Part shown: positions 1-11,228 of the stretch, piece by piece
How the letters are laid out: each line of letters begins with the position of its first letter
Numbering within the stretch: position 1 is the first letter of the stretch
Assembly: GCF_004342665.1 (NCBI RefSeq)
Contig: NZ_SMBY01000006.1
Coordinates: 124,001 to 188,000 of the forward strand
Length of the DNA: 64,000 bases
Direction of reading: 5' to 3'
DNA from: Samsonia erythrinae
Lineage (GTDB): Bacteria > Pseudomonadota > Gammaproteobacteria > Enterobacterales > Enterobacteriaceae
The notes under the pieces: generated by a model
Database searches by the model: none
Told to the model about the DNA's origin: nothing
Seen by the model: the letters and a program-made list of their open reading frames with translations, nothing else
Made by a program: the position numbers and the translations under genes

Positions 1-548
1 CCAAATGCATCCAACAGGGAAATACCACGCCCCAACACTTTCAGCAGCTTGTCGTTTGGAATGGTGATCAGCGAGTCAACATGCTTCGACAGCTCGGTGA
101 TCCCCTGTTCGGCAAACGCCATGCGCTTCTTGCCTTCAAAGTTGAACGGCTTGGTCACGACAGCCACGGTCAGAATGCCGAGATCTTTCGCAACTTCAGC
201 CACAACCGGTGCGGCGCCTGTACCGGTGCCGCCGCCCATACCTGCGGCGATGAACACCATGTCCGCACCTTCCAGTGCTGTACGCAGCGCTTCACGATCT
301 TCCTCAGCCGAGTTACGTCCCACTTCCGGGTTCGCGCCTGCGCCCAAGCCTTTCGTGATGCCGCTACCGATCTGAATCGTTTGGCCAACAGCCGTTTTAC
401 GCAGTGCCTGCGCATCCGTATTGACCGCAAAGAATTCAACGCCTTCGATGCGCTCACGCACCATGTGCTCGACGGCGTTGCCGCCGCCGCCGCCGACGCC
501 GATGACTTTAATCACCGCGTCGTTAGTTAATTCCATTGGTTCAAACAT
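1..548 (-). CDS. ftsZ: Cell division protein FtsZ (partial, 3' end outside window)
   Basis: FtsZ is the tubulin-like GTPase that polymerises into the cytokinetic ring at midcell. About 182 N-terminal residues are present and the rest lies beyond the window edge. The start is fixed by an ATG at 548 ([12 protein letters not shown]) preceded by a GGAGAG ribosome binding site. The glycine-rich [10 protein letters not shown] stretch near residue 20 and the tubulin signature [10 protein letters not shown] near residue 105 are both visible and form the nucleotide pocket. It lies 69 bases downstream of ftsA as the last dcw gene seen here, the usual enteric order. Identity is certain; only completeness is limited. 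Confidence 0.98.
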   Translation of the reverse strand, partial: MFEPMELTNDAVIKVIGVGGGGGNAVEHMVRERIEGVEFFAVNTDAQALRKTAVGQTIQIGSGITKGLGAGANPEVGRNSAEEDREALRTALEGADMVFIAAGMGGGTGTGAAPVVAEVAKDLGILTVAVVTKPFNFEGKKRMAFAEQGITELSKHVDSLITIPNDKLLKVLGRGISLLDAF

Positions 549-617
549 AATTTCTCTCCGTTTTGTGCCTGTAACTGCGAGATCATAAAACTGTGCCAGG
601 TGATCTCTTTGATAAAA

Positions 618-1874
618 TTAAAATTCTTTCCTCAGCCAACTGTTGATTCGTTTGAACCAATTGCTCACTGAAGCACGTTTTTCGACTTCATGCTCACCAC
701 TCAGGTGAGATTCTTTTCCGTAATGCAACAACCCAACTGCCGTTGAGTAATAAGGTTCCTGGGCGTAATCCGTCAGCCCTGTTATATTCAATGGTTGTCC
801 GATGCGGACCTGTGTATGGAATACACGCTGCGCACAGGCCGCCAGACCGTCTATTTGCGCGGCACCGCCCGTCAGCACAATTCCCGCCGCCAGGTGATGT
901 TTCACGCCTTGTTGACGTAATTGCTCCTGCAACTGTAAAAGCTCGTCGTTCACCAGATTCAAAAGCTCGGTGTAACGGGGTTCAATCACTTCCGCTAACG
1001 TCTGCCGTTGCAGACTGCGGGGAGGACGCCCGCCAACGCTGGGGACCTCCACATTTTCATCTTTTCCGACAATCGAGCCTAATGCACAACCATGGCGTAC
1101 CTTGATCGCTTCGGCATCCGTCGGTGGCGTCCCAAACGCATAGGCAATATCGCTCGTCACCACATTGCCGGCATAAGGGATCACTTTCGTGTGTCGCAAC
1201 GCGCCGCCGGTATAGACCGCGATATCCATGGTGCCGCCGCCGATATCCACTACGCACACACCCAGCTCACGCTCGTCTTCCGTCAGAACCGCATAGCTGG
1301 AAGCCAACCCGGCGAAAATCAGCTGATCGACCTTTAGACCACAGCGTTCAACGGCTTTTACAATATTTTTCGCCATATCGTTATGGCAGGTGATCAGGTG
1401 GACTTTTGCCTGCATACGCACGCCGGATAGACCAACCGGATTCTTAATCCCTTCCTGATAATCGATCGCATACTCCTGTGGAATCACATGGAGGACACGA
1501 TGTTCATCGCGGACACGCACTGACTTGGCGGTATGCACCACGCTTTCCACGTCGTCTTGCGTGACTTCTTCTTCTGAAATCGGCACCATCCCAATTTCAT
1601 TTTGGCAACTGATGTGTTTTCCCGACAGCGCCAGATACACTGAAGAAATCTGGCAGTCCGCCATCAATTCCGCCTGATCGATGGCGCGCTGCACGCATTT
1701 CACGACCGATTCCAGATCGTTTACGCCGCCTTTATCCATACCGCGTGACGGGCAACTGCCTACGCCAATAATGTTGACCATGCCATCGGGCAGAACTTCC
1801 CCTACCAGCGCAGCCACTTTTGCTGTACCGATTTCCAGTCCAACTACCAGTTTTCTGTCCGTCGACTTGATCAT
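618..1874 (-). CDS. ftsA: Cell division protein FtsA
   Basis: FtsA is an actin-like ATPase that tethers FtsZ filaments to the inner membrane and recruits later divisome proteins. The 418-residue protein is close to the usual enteric length of 420. The N-terminal [11 protein letters not shown] and the later [11 protein letters not shown] are the two phosphate-binding motifs of the actin fold, and [12 protein letters not shown] near residue 335 is the adenosine motif. The C-terminus [13 protein letters not shown] is the amphipathic membrane-targeting helix. The start overlaps the ftsQ stop by four bases, indicating translational coupling. Nothing unusual is seen. Confidence 0.98.
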   Translation of the reverse strand: MIKSTDRKLVVGLEIGTAKVAALVGEVLPDGMVNIIGVGSCPSRGMDKGGVNDLESVVKCVQRAIDQAELMADCQISSVYLALSGKHISCQNEIGMVPISEEEVTQDDVESVVHTAKSVRVRDEHRVLHVIPQEYAIDYQEGIKNPVGLSGVRMQAKVHLITCHNDMAKNIVKAVERCGLKVDQLIFAGLASSYAVLTEDERELGVCVVDIGGGTMDIAVYTGGALRHTKVIPYAGNVVTSDIAYAFGTPPTDAEAIKVRHGCALGSIVGKDENVEVPSVGGRPPRSLQRQTLAEVIEPRYTELLNLVNDELLQLQEQLRQQGVKHHLAAGIVLTGGAAQIDGLAACAQRVFHTQVRIGQPLNITGLTDYAQEPYYSTAVGLLHYGKESHLSGEHEVEKRASVSNWFKRINSWLRKEF

Positions 1875-2728
1875 TGTTGTTTAGCCTGTGCCTGATTCTG
1901 TTTCTGGTTACTGTTCTGTTGCTGATCAATGTCTTGTTGCTGATCAATGAATGCCGGCGCCCAGCCTACCGCCGCCCCGCTGTCATACCGCAGGTCCACA
2001 TGACTGATGCGTTTATTTTCGCTTGTCGCCTGCCGCTGCAACAACGGATACAGTTCAATAAAGCGCGCCAAACGCTTGGCTCGATCGTCCCGCCCCAACT
2101 CAAGGCGAATATCATCATCTAATCCGAGTTGCCATGAATGCCGCGCACTCATCGCAACCGTTTTCAACCTGAACTTCCCGGCGGCCAGTACCTGATTCAT
2201 TGTGCGATACCCCTCCAACACTTCTGACTCACTGCCTTCCGGACCATACAGCAACGGCATGGCGCGATTTTTAATTCGCTCGGCCGGTACGCTGAACGAA
2301 TTGCCTTGCGCATCGACCATAAGCTGGTCATTCCAACGCGCAACGGGAACAAATTCAACCAGATGAATCTTTAATTCATCGGGCCACTGCTTACGCACGC
2401 TGGCCTGTTTTATCCACGACAGACGCTCGATCTGCTGTTGGATCACGTTCACATCCTGTGTCATGAACGTTCCCGGCGACCCCAGCGACAAAATCGCCTG
2501 ACGGATATCATCGTTGGTGGTGTACTGCCTTTCCCCTGTGACAGCCATCCGGGAGAGCGGCAGGCGGCTGGCATCTTTCATCCACCCCACCACAATCCAG
2601 CTTCCCCAGACAATCGTCCCGACGACCATCAGCAGGAAAAGCATTCCGGCTAACTGGCCTCCATTACTGCGACGCGTTCCTTTCGTTTCAGGCTCTCGTC
2701 CGCGTGTATTAAGCGCTGCCTGCGACAT
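1871..2728 (-). CDS. ftsQ: Cell division protein FtsQ
   Basis: FtsQ is a bitopic inner-membrane protein that links early and late divisome proteins through the FtsQLB complex. The start [10 protein letters not shown] matches the E. coli N-terminus and gives 285 residues; an upstream in-frame start would run back into ddlB. A short cytoplasmic tail is followed by a transmembrane helix at about residues 27-50, the POTRA domain ([17 protein letters not shown]) and the beta domain ([14 protein letters not shown]). The C-terminus is extended over E. coli by a glutamine/asparagine-rich tail containing the duplicated unit IDQQQ, encoded by an 18-base direct repeat. One base separates it from the ddlB stop. 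Confidence 0.97.
   Translation of the reverse strand: MSQAALNTRGREPETKGTRRSNGGQLAGMLFLLMVVGTIVWGSWIVVGWMKDASRLPLSRMAVTGERQYTTNDDIRQAILSLGSPGTFMTQDVNVIQQQIERLSWIKQASVRKQWPDELKIHLVEFVPVARWNDQLMVDAQGNSFSVPAERIKNRAMPLLYGPEGSESEVLEGYRTMNQVLAAGKFRLKTVAMSARHSWQLGLDDDIRLELGRDDRAKRLARFIELYPLLQRQATSENKRISHVDLRYDSGAAVGWAPAFIDQQQDIDQQQNSNQKQNQAQAKQQ
1918..1949. repeat. 18-base-period direct repeat in the ftsQ 3' end
   Basis: The 14-mer GTTGCTGATCAATG occurs at 1918-1931 and again at 1936-1949. It encodes the repeated IDQQQ in the disordered tail of FtsQ. It looks like a small tandem duplication and is probably length-variable between strains. Confidence 0.8.
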
Positions 2729-2729
2729 A

Positions 2730-3650
2730 TCAGTCAGCAAGCTCCAGAATCTTCGCAACCAGCTGCGAGAACGTCAGACCACGTTGACGCGCCGCCATCG
2801 GAACCAGACTATGACTCGTCATTCCCGGCGAGGTATTAACTTCAAGCAGATAGAAAACGCCGTCGCTATCCATCATAAAATCCACACGCCCCCACCCGCG
2901 GCAATCCAGCGCGCGATAAGCCGCCATCGCCAGTACGGCCAACGCTTGTTCCCGATCGTCCGGTAAACCGCTCGGACAAAAATACTGCGTATCGTCCGAC
3001 AAATATTTAGCTTCGTAATCGTAAAATGTGCCGGCAGGCTGAATACGAATAGAAGGCAAAACCTCATCACCCAGAATAGCAACCGTATACTCCGGGCCGC
3101 TCAGACACTTTTCAACCAGCACATCATCATCGTGACGGAACGCTTCTTCCAGTGCGGCGGGCAGTTCAGCGATCGTATTCACTTTGCTCATCCCGACGCT
3201 GGAACCTTCACGGCTTGGCTTAACAATCAGCGGCAATCCGAGAGGGGCAAACTTCTCCAACAGCGCACTCTCAGGCGTCTGTGAATATTCACGACGGTCG
3301 AGCGCCACGTAGGGCGACACCGGTAATCCCATCGCCTGCCATATCTGCTTGGTGCGCAGTTTATCCATCGTCAGTGCTGACGCCATGACGCCGCTACCGG
3401 TATAAGGTAGCCCCAGATATTCCAACACGCCCTGCAATGTGCCGTCTTCGCCACCGCGCCCGTGTAAGGCGATAAAGACGCGGGTGTAGCCTTCTTCCTT
3501 CAATTTCGTGACAGGAAAATCACGGGGATCAACCGCATGCGCATTGATGCCGGCTTCTTTCAGTCCAGCCAAAACCGCCTGACCGGAAAGTAACGACACT
3601 TCACGTTCGGCAGAGGTTCCACCAAGCAATACGGCAATTTTCTCAGTCAT
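2730..3650 (-). CDS. ddlB: D-alanine--D-alanine ligase B
   Basis: DdlB joins two D-alanines in an ATP-dependent reaction, supplying the dipeptide that MurF adds to the peptidoglycan precursor. The chosen start [11 protein letters not shown] gives 306 residues, exactly the E. coli length; the longer frame begins four residues earlier without homology. ATP-grasp features are visible: the N-terminal [13 protein letters not shown], the [12 protein letters not shown] loop, [16 protein letters not shown] and the metal-binding [17 protein letters not shown] near the C-terminus. It sits between murC and ftsQ with 8-base and 1-base gaps, so it is part of the same transcript. Confidence 0.98.
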   Translation of the reverse strand: MTEKIAVLLGGTSAEREVSLLSGQAVLAGLKEAGINAHAVDPRDFPVTKLKEEGYTRVFIALHGRGGEDGTLQGVLEYLGLPYTGSGVMASALTMDKLRTKQIWQAMGLPVSPYVALDRREYSQTPESALLEKFAPLGLPLIVKPSREGSSVGMSKVNTIAELPAALEEAFRHDDDVLVEKCLSGPEYTVAILGDEVLPSIRIQPAGTFYDYEAKYLSDDTQYFCPSGLPDDREQALAVLAMAAYRALDCRGWGRVDFMMDSDGVFYLLEVNTSPGMTSHSLVPMAARQRGLTFSQLVAKILELAD

Positions 3651-3658
3651 GATGTTCC

Positions 3659-5119
3659 TCATTCGCTTATCTGCGGCTGTAATCTGGAATCAGCCAGTTT
3701 ACGCGCCACTTTACCGATGTTACCGGCGCCCTGAACCAATATCAGGTCTCCGTCGCGCAACGCCTGTGACAAAATCTCCGGTAATGTTTCCACGTCCGTC
3801 ACCAGAATCGGATCGATTTTGCCTCTGCCGCGAATCGTGCGGCACAGCGAGCGACTATCCGCGCCCGGAATCGGCGACTCCCCAGCGGAATACACATCCA
3901 GCATCAGCAGCACGTCAACCTGCGATAACACGTGCGCGAAATCGTCATACAAATCACGGGTTCGCGTGTAACGATGCGGCTGGAAAATCATGACCAGCCG
4001 TTTATCTGGCCACCCGGCGCGCGCCGCTTTAATCGTGGCATCGACTTCCGTCGGATGATGGCCGTAGTCATCGACCAACATCGCCGAGCCACGTTGTCCG
4101 TTCACTAACTCAAGCGGATATTCCCCCAGGAAATCAAAGCGGCGCCCGGTTCCCTGAAAACGCTCAAGCGCGCGCAAAATGGCTTCGTCGTCAATCCCTT
4201 CATCGGTCGCTACGGCAACCGCCGCCGCCGCATTCAGCGCATTGTGGCGTCCCGGCGCGTTCAGCGTGACGTTAAGCAGCGGCTTATCTTTCCGCTCCAG
4301 CGTAAAGAGCCCCTGAGCACCAATCTGGCGGTATCCGGCAACGCGCACGTCCGCATCGTCACTAAAGCCATACGTTGTGATATGGCGACCCACGCGCGGC
4401 AAGAGTTCGCGAACGACCGCATCGTCAATACACATCACCGCCTGACCATAAAATGGCAGATTGTGCAGGAAATTAATGAACGTCTGTTTCAGGTTCTCAA
4501 AATCCCCCTGATAGGTGTCCATATGGTCGGCTTCAATGTTAGTCACAATCGCGACCATTGGCTGCAAGTGCAGGAAAGACGCATCACTTTCATCGGCTTC
4601 CGCAATCAGGTAGCGACTTGATCCCAGACGTGCGTGCGTGCCTGCCGCTTTCACCAGTCCACCGTTCACAAACGTCGGATCCAGCCCCGCCTCTGCGTAA
4701 ATACTGGTTACGATCGCCGTCGTCGTCGTCTTGCCGTGCGTGCCCGCAATCGCGATGCCGTGACGAAAACGCATCAGTTCCGCCAGCATCTCTGCGCGAC
4801 GGATCACCGGAATACGCGCGTCATGCGCGGCAACGATTTCCGGGTTATCGCTCGCAATCGCACTCGACACCACCACCACGCTGGCATTCAACACATTCTC
4901 GGCCCGATGGTGGAAATAAATCTGCGCGCCAAGCTCAGCCAGTTGTTGAGTCACCGCGTTCGGCGCCAGATCGGAACCGCTAATCTCATAACCTTCATTG
5001 GCCAACACTTCGGCGATACCCCCCATGCCGGCACCCCCGATGCCGACAAAGTGTATGTGCCGGACGCGGTGCATCTCGGGCACGATTGAACGTAGTTTCG
5101 CCAGTTGTTGAGTATTCAC
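3659..5119 (-). CDS. murC: UDP-N-acetylmuramate--L-alanine ligase MurC
   Basis: MurC is the cytoplasmic ligase that adds L-alanine, the first stem-peptide residue, to UDP-MurNAc. The protein has 486 residues (E. coli 491). Visible motifs are the N-terminal nucleotide-binding [16 protein letters not shown], the ATP-binding [14 protein letters not shown] near residue 120, [10 protein letters not shown], and the C-terminal [14 protein letters not shown] and FQPHRYTRT. The 61-base gap to murG is the largest between mur genes here, and no clear promoter was recognised in it. Confidence 0.98.
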   Translation of the reverse strand: MNTQQLAKLRSIVPEMHRVRHIHFVGIGGAGMGGIAEVLANEGYEISGSDLAPNAVTQQLAELGAQIYFHHRAENVLNASVVVVSSAIASDNPEIVAAHDARIPVIRRAEMLAELMRFRHGIAIAGTHGKTTTTAIVTSIYAEAGLDPTFVNGGLVKAAGTHARLGSSRYLIAEADESDASFLHLQPMVAIVTNIEADHMDTYQGDFENLKQTFINFLHNLPFYGQAVMCIDDAVVRELLPRVGRHITTYGFSDDADVRVAGYRQIGAQGLFTLERKDKPLLNVTLNAPGRHNALNAAAAVAVATDEGIDDEAILRALERFQGTGRRFDFLGEYPLELVNGQRGSAMLVDDYGHHPTEVDATIKAARAGWPDKRLVMIFQPHRYTRTRDLYDDFAHVLSQVDVLLMLDVYSAGESPIPGADSRSLCRTIRGRGKIDPILVTDVETLPEILSQALRDGDLILVQGAGNIGKVARKLADSRLQPQISE

Positions 5120-5180
5120 TTTATTCTATCGCTACCTTGTCGTGCCGCCGTACCGCTTTTGTCCGACAACACTGCATTAA

Positions 5181-6272
5181 TTAACCATGAGCCACATGCG
5201 TGACCCGACTACCCGCCGCGGCACTGACTTCCGCCGCTACCCGGTTGGTGGCGTCTGGAATTGCCACCGCGCGAGCCTTTTGCGCCATTGCCAGCAGCGT
5301 CGCACGATCCCAACCGGACAGCACGTCGCTGACCGCCGCTACGTTAAACTGAGGCTGCTCAATAATTTTTGCCGCGCCCGCCTTTTCCAGCGGCAACGCA
5401 TTCCAATACTGCTGCCGATCTTTATGCTGAAACGGCACAAACAGCGCCGGCAAGCCGGCTGCGGCGATTTCACTGACGGTCAGCGCGCCGGAACGGCACA
5501 CCACGACGTCCGCCCAGGCGTAAGCTGCCGCCATGTCATCGATAAATTCGCTGATCCTATGCTGCGTTTGTCCAACGTCCTGATAAGCCTGTTGGACGCC
5601 GGCTAACGCACCTTTACCAACCTGATGCCAAATCGTCACGCGCTCACCCAGTTGCGCCGCGACGCCCGGTAAGACTTGATTCAGCACTCGCGCGCCCTGA
5701 CTTCCCCCGAACACCAGCACCCTCACCGGGCCGGAGCGATCGGCAAATCGTGCTTCCGGTGCCGGCAGCGCCAACACATCGGTCCTGACGGGGTTCCCCA
5801 CCACATCCGCCTTGGGAAACGCGCCGGGAAATGCCTGTAATACTTTTTTCGCGATATGGGATAACCAGCGATTGGTTAACCCAGCAATGCCGTTTTGTTC
5901 ATGCACGACGACCGGAATACCGCACAGCCAGGCAGCCAGACCACCGGGGCCAGAGACGTAGCCGCCCATTCCCAGCACCACATCAGGTTGATAACGACGC
6001 ATAATGGCCCGGGCCTGACGCACCGCCTGAAAAATACGCATCGGCGCGCTCAGCAGCGCCAACACGCCTTTTCCACGCAATCCGGAAATGCGGATAAAAT
6101 CAATTTCGATACCGTGCTTAGGCACCAAATCAGCTTCCATCCGGTCCGCCGTACCTAACCAGCGAACCTGCCAACCTTGCGCCATCAAGTGGTGCGCCAC
6201 CGCCAGCCCGGGGAAAACATGTCCGCCCGTTCCGCCAGCCATCACCATCAAACGCTTGCCTTCGCCACTCAT
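5181..6272 (-). CDS. murG: Lipid II synthase MurG
   Basis: MurG is the peripheral inner-membrane glycosyltransferase that moves GlcNAc from UDP-GlcNAc to lipid I, producing lipid II. The 363-residue length is standard. The first glycine-rich loop [14 protein letters not shown] is at residues 13-26, [11 protein letters not shown] near 100, and the UDP-GlcNAc-binding region [11 protein letters not shown] is near 190. The acceptor region [30 protein letters not shown] is complete. Its ATG overlaps the ftsW stop by four bases. Confidence 0.98.
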   Translation of the reverse strand: MSGEGKRLMVMAGGTGGHVFPGLAVAHHLMAQGWQVRWLGTADRMEADLVPKHGIEIDFIRISGLRGKGVLALLSAPMRIFQAVRQARAIMRRYQPDVVLGMGGYVSGPGGLAAWLCGIPVVVHEQNGIAGLTNRWLSHIAKKVLQAFPGAFPKADVVGNPVRTDVLALPAPEARFADRSGPVRVLVFGGSQGARVLNQVLPGVAAQLGERVTIWHQVGKGALAGVQQAYQDVGQTQHRISEFIDDMAAAYAWADVVVCRSGALTVSEIAAAGLPALFVPFQHKDRQQYWNALPLEKAGAAKIIEQPQFNVAAVSDVLSGWDRATLLAMAQKARAVAIPDATNRVAAEVSAAAGSRVTHVAHG

Positions 6273-7471
6273 CGGGCACCTCTCGTAAACGCCTGCGCTT
6301 TTGTCAGACGCGTTTCAAAATCAATGCGTAACAGCAAAACAATCGCCGTCGACATAATCAGCAGGCTGGAACCGCCATAGCTAATCAACGGCAGCGTCAG
6401 CCCTTTCGTCGGCAGCATGCCCGCCGCCGCGCCGACGTTCACCAGCGTCTGAAAACTGAACCAGACACCGATCGAGCACGCCAAAAAACCCGAAAAACGC
6501 TGGTCGATTTCCAGCGCCCGCTTCCCGATAGACATCGCACGAAAAGCGACGAAGAATATCATTAACAGCGCTAAAACCACACCGATATAGCCAAGCTCCT
6601 CGCCTAAAATCGAGAAAATGAAATCGGTATGCGCTTCCGGCAAATATTCGAGTTTCTGTATCGAGTTCCCGAGACCTTGCCCCCAGAACTCACCGCGCCC
6701 AAACGCCATCAGCGATTGTGTCAGCTGGTAACCGCTGCCAAACGGATCCTCCCAGGGGTTCCAGAACGAGGTCACGCGGCGCATACGATAAGGCTCGGCG
6801 ATAATCAACAGCACTACCGCAAAGATGCCACAGCCGATGATCGCCAAAAATTGCCATAGCTTGGCGCCCGCCAGAAACAACATCGCCAGCGTCGTAATAA
6901 ACAGCACCACCACGGTGCCGAGATCGGGCTGCGCCAGTAACAACACCGCCAGCACCACCATTACGCCCATCGGCTTGCAAAACCCCCAGAAGTTGTTCCG
7001 CACCTCTTCAACCTTGCGTACCATGTAGCTGGACAAGTAGCAAAACAGCGCCAGCTTGGATAATTCAGCGGGCTGGATACGCAATGGCCCCAGAGAAATC
7101 CAGCGTGACGCGCCGTTGACCGAGCTCCCCACGGCTAACACAACCAGCAGCATGACCATTGAGAGCAATAACAGTACCGGGCTGTAACGTTGCCAGATCG
7201 CCATCGGCACGCGCAGCGTCACCAAAGACAAACCCAATGCCAACCCCAGATAGATCGCATCACGCTTCGCAAACAAAAACGGATCGCCAGCAAGACGCTG
7301 TCCAACCGGCATGGAGGCTGACGTCACCATCACAAACCCAATAACAGCCAGCCCAAACGTCAACCACACCAGCGTTCGGTCATACAGAACAAGACTCAGG
7401 GTATCGCTTTCACGCGACCCCATAACCCAGTTCTTGATACGTTCGATCAACGCCAGCCCGAAGAACCGCAT
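6269..7471 (-). CDS. ftsW: Septal peptidoglycan polymerase FtsW
   Basis: FtsW is the SEDS-family glycosyltransferase that polymerises lipid II at the septum together with FtsI. The 400-residue protein has about ten hydrophobic segments. SEDS signatures visible include [46 protein letters not shown] and the C-terminal [15 protein letters not shown]. Its start overlaps the murD stop (TGATG) and its end overlaps the murG start, as expected in this cluster. The N-terminus is somewhat shorter than the 414-residue E. coli protein. Confidence 0.98.
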   Translation of the reverse strand: MRFFGLALIERIKNWVMGSRESDTLSLVLYDRTLVWLTFGLAVIGFVMVTSASMPVGQRLAGDPFLFAKRDAIYLGLALGLSLVTLRVPMAIWQRYSPVLLLLSMVMLLVVLAVGSSVNGASRWISLGPLRIQPAELSKLALFCYLSSYMVRKVEEVRNNFWGFCKPMGVMVVLAVLLLAQPDLGTVVVLFITTLAMLFLAGAKLWQFLAIIGCGIFAVVLLIIAEPYRMRRVTSFWNPWEDPFGSGYQLTQSLMAFGRGEFWGQGLGNSIQKLEYLPEAHTDFIFSILGEELGYIGVVLALLMIFFVAFRAMSIGKRALEIDQRFSGFLACSIGVWFSFQTLVNVGAAAGMLPTKGLTLPLISYGGSSLLIMSTAIVLLLRIDFETRLTKAQAFTRGAR

Positions 7472-8787
7472 CAGCCTAACTCCCCGGCAAGGCGGGCAAA
7501 TTCATCGCCTCGCTGTTCAAAACTACGGAATTGATCCAGGCTGGCGCAAGCGGGAGACAGTAACACCATATCGCCCGGCTTGACGCGCTCAGCGATCGCG
7601 CGCATGGCCTGTTCCATCGTTTCTGTCTGTTCGGCGATGTCAGGACGTAACGCCGATAGCCGTTGTCCGTCACGGCCAAAACAATACAAACGGATCCGAT
7701 CGCCCTGCACATACGGTGTCAGAGGCGAGAAATCGGCCGATTTTCCATCACCGCCTAATAGCAGATGCAGCGTACCCTCGACGGTTAACCCGCTGAGTGC
7801 GGCCTCCGTGCTCCCGACGTTGGTCGCTTTGGAATCGTTAACCCACCGCACGCCGTTGCGCTCTAGCACCATTTGAAAACGGTGTGGCAACCCGGTAAAT
7901 GTCGTCAGCGCCGTCAGGGCGGAAGCACGCGGGATCTGCACGGCGTCAGCCAACGCCAGCGCCGCCAACGCATTCGTGTAGTTGTGCTGCCCCACCAGCT
8001 TGATTTCTCGCGTGTTGAGCACCCTTTCTCCGTTCACCCGAAGCCAGGTTTCTCCCTGCTGTCGGTTAAGATGATAATCACCGACATCAACACCGAAACT
8101 GCGGCAGCGCACATCGGCCCCGCGAACCGGCATGGTCAGCGCATCATCAGCGTTCACGACGCATAAATCCGCGTGTTCATAAATACGCAGCTTGGCCGCG
8201 CGATACTGCTGTAAGCCAAACGGATAACGGTTGGTATGATCTTCCGTCACGTTCAGAATGGTCGCCGCCGCCGCGTGCAGGCTGCTCGTCGTTTCCAGTT
8301 GAAAGCTCGACAGCTCCAGCACATAAAGCTGAGCAGGCTGTTTAAGCAATTGCAGCGCCGGCAGGCCGATGTTGCCGCCAACTCCCACCTGCCATCCGGC
8401 AGCTCGCGCCATTTCACCGACCAGCGTCGTCACCGTACTTTTACCGTTCGACCCGGTAATCGCCACAATCGGCGCCAGCGCTTCGCGACAGAACAATTCG
8501 ATATCGCCGACAATTTCAATGCCGGCATCGGCAGCGTCACACAAAACTGGCGTCGCCAACGCAACACCGGGGCTGGCGACGATCAAATCCGCGTTCATCA
8601 GCCAATCTTCATTCAGGCTACCGACGTGCCGTTCTACCTGCTCAGGCAGCTTATCCAGACCCGGCGGACTGATGCGGGTATCCACCACGCGCGGTACGAC
8701 ACCACGCGTGAGGAAGAAATCAACACAGGAGAGCCCGGTCAGACCCAACCCGATAATGACGACTTTTTTACCCTGATAGTCCACCAT
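7471..8787 (-). CDS. murD: UDP-MurNAc-L-alanine--D-glutamate ligase MurD
   Basis: MurD adds D-glutamate to UDP-MurNAc-L-Ala in the cytoplasm. The protein has 438 residues, the family length. It shows the N-terminal Rossmann motif [16 protein letters not shown], the ATP loop [16 protein letters not shown] near residue 110, ELSSFQLE, and the C-terminal [16 protein letters not shown] and [12 protein letters not shown] motifs of Mur ligases. Three bases separate it from the upstream mraY stop. Confidence 0.98.
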   Translation of the reverse strand: MVDYQGKKVVIIGLGLTGLSCVDFFLTRGVVPRVVDTRISPPGLDKLPEQVERHVGSLNEDWLMNADLIVASPGVALATPVLCDAADAGIEIVGDIELFCREALAPIVAITGSNGKSTVTTLVGEMARAAGWQVGVGGNIGLPALQLLKQPAQLYVLELSSFQLETTSSLHAAAATILNVTEDHTNRYPFGLQQYRAAKLRIYEHADLCVVNADDALTMPVRGADVRCRSFGVDVGDYHLNRQQGETWLRVNGERVLNTREIKLVGQHNYTNALAALALADAVQIPRASALTALTTFTGLPHRFQMVLERNGVRWVNDSKATNVGSTEAALSGLTVEGTLHLLLGGDGKSADFSPLTPYVQGDRIRLYCFGRDGQRLSALRPDIAEQTETMEQAMRAIAERVKPGDMVLLSPACASLDQFRSFEQRGDEFARLAGELG

Positions 8788-8790
8788 GTC

Positions 8791-9873
8791 TTACCGTACC
8801 TTCAGCGTTGCCAGGCCAATCAGCACCAGCATCAACGAAATAATCCAGAAGCGCACAATCACGCGCGGTTCCGGCCAGCCCTTCAGTTCATAATGATGAT
8901 GAATCGGCGCCATGCGGAAAATGCGCTGCCCGCGCAACTTAAAGGACCCGACTTGCAAAATCACCGACAGCGTTTCAACCACGAAAACACCGCCCATAAT
9001 CACTAACAAAAACTCCTGACGCAGCAGGACCGCAATAGTCCCCAGCGCGCCGCCCAGCGCCAGTGAACCTACGTCACCCATGAAAACCTGCGCCGGATAG
9101 GTGTTAAACCACAGGAACCCAAGCCCTGCGCCCACAATCGCGGTGCAGACGATCACCAGTTCACTGGCATGACGGATGTACGGAATATGCAGGTAACCGG
9201 CAAAATTCATATTTCCTGTCGCCCACGCCACCAGCGCGAAACCTGCGGCAACAAACACGGTCGGCATAATTGCCAACCCGTCCAGACCGTCTGTCAGGTT
9301 CACGGCGTTACTGGTGCCGACAATCGCAAAATAGGCCAGTGCAATATAGAGCAGACCCAATTGCGGCATGACATCCTTGAAGAACGGCACAACGAGCTGC
9401 GTTGCCGGCGTATCTTTACCGATGCCATACATGGCGAAAGCGACGATCAGCGCAATCACCGACTGCCAGAAGTATTTCCAGCGCGCGATCAGCCCTTTCG
9501 TGTCCTTACGGACAACCTTGCGATAATCGTCAACAAAACCGACCGCCCCATAGCCCGCCAGCACCAGAAGTACGCACCAGACATAAGGGTTGGACAGATT
9601 CGCCCACATCAAAACGGAAACGATGATAGAGACAAGAATCATCACGCCCCCCATCGTCGGAGTGCCGCGCTTGCTAAAATGCGACTCTGGCCCTTCGCTA
9701 CGCACCACCTGCCCAATCTGCAAACGTTGCAGCCAGGCGATCATATGTGGCCCCATCCAGAGAGAAATAACCAATGCGGTCAGCAGGCTGACAATGGCGC
9801 GGAACGTCAAATAAGAGAAGACGTTAAAGCCGGAATAAAGTTTGACCAAATGCTCGGCCAGCCATACTAACAT
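8791..9873 (-). CDS. mraY: Phospho-N-acetylmuramoyl-pentapeptide-transferase MraY
   Basis: MraY is the integral membrane enzyme that transfers phospho-MurNAc-pentapeptide to undecaprenyl phosphate, forming lipid I. It has 360 residues and about ten transmembrane helices. The family signatures are present: [22 protein letters not shown] with the catalytic aspartates, [13 protein letters not shown] and [12 protein letters not shown], plus [14 protein letters not shown] near the C-terminus. The start overlaps the murF stop by seven bases. Confidence 0.98.
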   Translation of the reverse strand: MLVWLAEHLVKLYSGFNVFSYLTFRAIVSLLTALVISLWMGPHMIAWLQRLQIGQVVRSEGPESHFSKRGTPTMGGVMILVSIIVSVLMWANLSNPYVWCVLLVLAGYGAVGFVDDYRKVVRKDTKGLIARWKYFWQSVIALIVAFAMYGIGKDTPATQLVVPFFKDVMPQLGLLYIALAYFAIVGTSNAVNLTDGLDGLAIMPTVFVAAGFALVAWATGNMNFAGYLHIPYIRHASELVIVCTAIVGAGLGFLWFNTYPAQVFMGDVGSLALGGALGTIAVLLRQEFLLVIMGGVFVVETLSVILQVGSFKLRGQRIFRMAPIHHHYELKGWPEPRVIVRFWIISLMLVLIGLATLKVR

Positions 9874-11228
9874 TTAGCATTCTCCTGTAATGCGTGTACT
9901 ACCTGCTCCATCGCAGCAGTGCGTGAGCCTTTGACAAGAACGCTGATAACCTCGTGTTCCGCTATCAACGCCTTCAGACGCGAAACCAGCGCCGCCTTTT
10001 CCTGAAAATGCTCACCCTTGCCGCTGGCGTGGCTTATCCATTCACTCAGCGAGCCCACGCTCAATACGCGATCGAGCCCCGCCGCGCGTGCCGCTTCGCC
10101 CACCCGACGGTGACACTCAGGGGCTTCGTCCCCCAATTCTCCCATGTCACCAACAACCATCATCCGGTAACCCGGCATGTCCGCCAGCACCTGCACGGCA
10201 GCCGTCATCGAGCCAACGTTGGCGTTATAGCTGTCATCCAGCAGCAATTTGCCTTCCGCCAAAGCAATCGGGAATAGCCGTCCTGACACGGCCTTAAGCT
10301 GAGATAATCCCGCTTTGACCGCCTCCAGTGATGCCCCGACGGACATTGCGAGCGCCGCTGCCGCCAGCGCATTCGACACATTATGACGGCCGGGCAAAGG
10401 CAGTCGCACCCGCGTTTCGCCAAATGGCGTATGCAGAGTGAACGCTGTCCCCTGCGCCGAAACATCGATGTCGCTGGCGAAAAAATCAATCTCGCGCGCG
10501 GCCTGCGGCGAAAAACGCCAGACCGTTTTATGATTCAGCGTGACCTGCCAGTGGGGAAGATCGTGACTCTCCGCGTTCACGATCGCCACACCTTCCGTTG
10601 GCAGGCCGGCAAAAATCTCACCTTTCGCCTGAGCGACGCCAGCCAGAGAGCCGAACCCCTCCAGATGTGCGGCAGCCAGATTATTCACCAGTGCCGTTTC
10701 CGGACGTACCAGATCGGTCGTGTAGGCAATCTCGCCAATGTGGTTGGCGCCCAGCTCAATCACCGCAAACTGGTGTTCCGGCGTCAAACGCAACAGCGTG
10801 AGCGGCACACCGATATCGTTATTGAAGTTACCGGCGGTATACAGCACTGAACCACACTGGCGCAGAATCGCCGCCGTCATTTCTTTAACCGAGGTTTTAC
10901 CGGAGGAGCCTGTTAAGGCGACAACGCGTACCGTTAACTGCTGACGCACCCAGGCCCCCAATTGCCCCAGCGCCAGACGCGTATCTTTCACCAACAACTG
11001 CGGCACATTGATATGTAAGCGCTTACTGACAATCAGAGCCAACGCACCGCCTTTGACGGCATCAGCGGCATAATCATGCGCATCAAATTTTTCGCCTTTC
11101 AGTGCGATAAACAAACAACCCGGCGACAGCTTGCGGGTGTCGGTTGAGATAGCATCAATATCAACGCTTTCTCCCACCAACTGCGCATTGAGCACAGAGG
11201 CCAGTTGCTTTAACGACACCGGAATCAT
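9867..11228 (-). CDS. murF: UDP-MurNAc-tripeptide--D-alanyl-D-alanine ligase MurF
   Basis: MurF attaches the D-Ala-D-Ala dipeptide made by DdlB, completing the soluble UDP-MurNAc-pentapeptide. The 453-residue length is typical. The ATP loop [16 protein letters not shown] lies near residue 105, followed by [13 protein letters not shown] and [10 protein letters not shown]. The later [15 protein letters not shown] and VVGDMGELG belong to the C-terminal ligase domain. Its start overlaps the murE stop by four bases (ATGA). Confidence 0.98.
   Translation of the reverse strand: MIPVSLKQLASVLNAQLVGESVDIDAISTDTRKLSPGCLFIALKGEKFDAHDYAADAVKGGALALIVSKRLHINVPQLLVKDTRLALGQLGAWVRQQLTVRVVALTGSSGKTSVKEMTAAILRQCGSVLYTAGNFNNDIGVPLTLLRLTPEHQFAVIELGANHIGEIAYTTDLVRPETALVNNLAAAHLEGFGSLAGVAQAKGEIFAGLPTEGVAIVNAESHDLPHWQVTLNHKTVWRFSPQAAREIDFFASDIDVSAQGTAFTLHTPFGETRVRLPLPGRHNVSNALAAAALAMSVGASLEAVKAGLSQLKAVSGRLFPIALAEGKLLLDDSYNANVGSMTAAVQVLADMPGYRMMVVGDMGELGDEAPECHRRVGEAARAAGLDRVLSVGSLSEWISHASGKGEHFQEKAALVSRLKALIAEHEVISVLVKGSRTAAMEQVVHALQENAKC

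Noticed and set aside
81-530. Plus-strand ORFs opposite ftsZ
   Set aside because: They lie wholly opposite a strongly conserved coding region and have no recognisable protein similarity.
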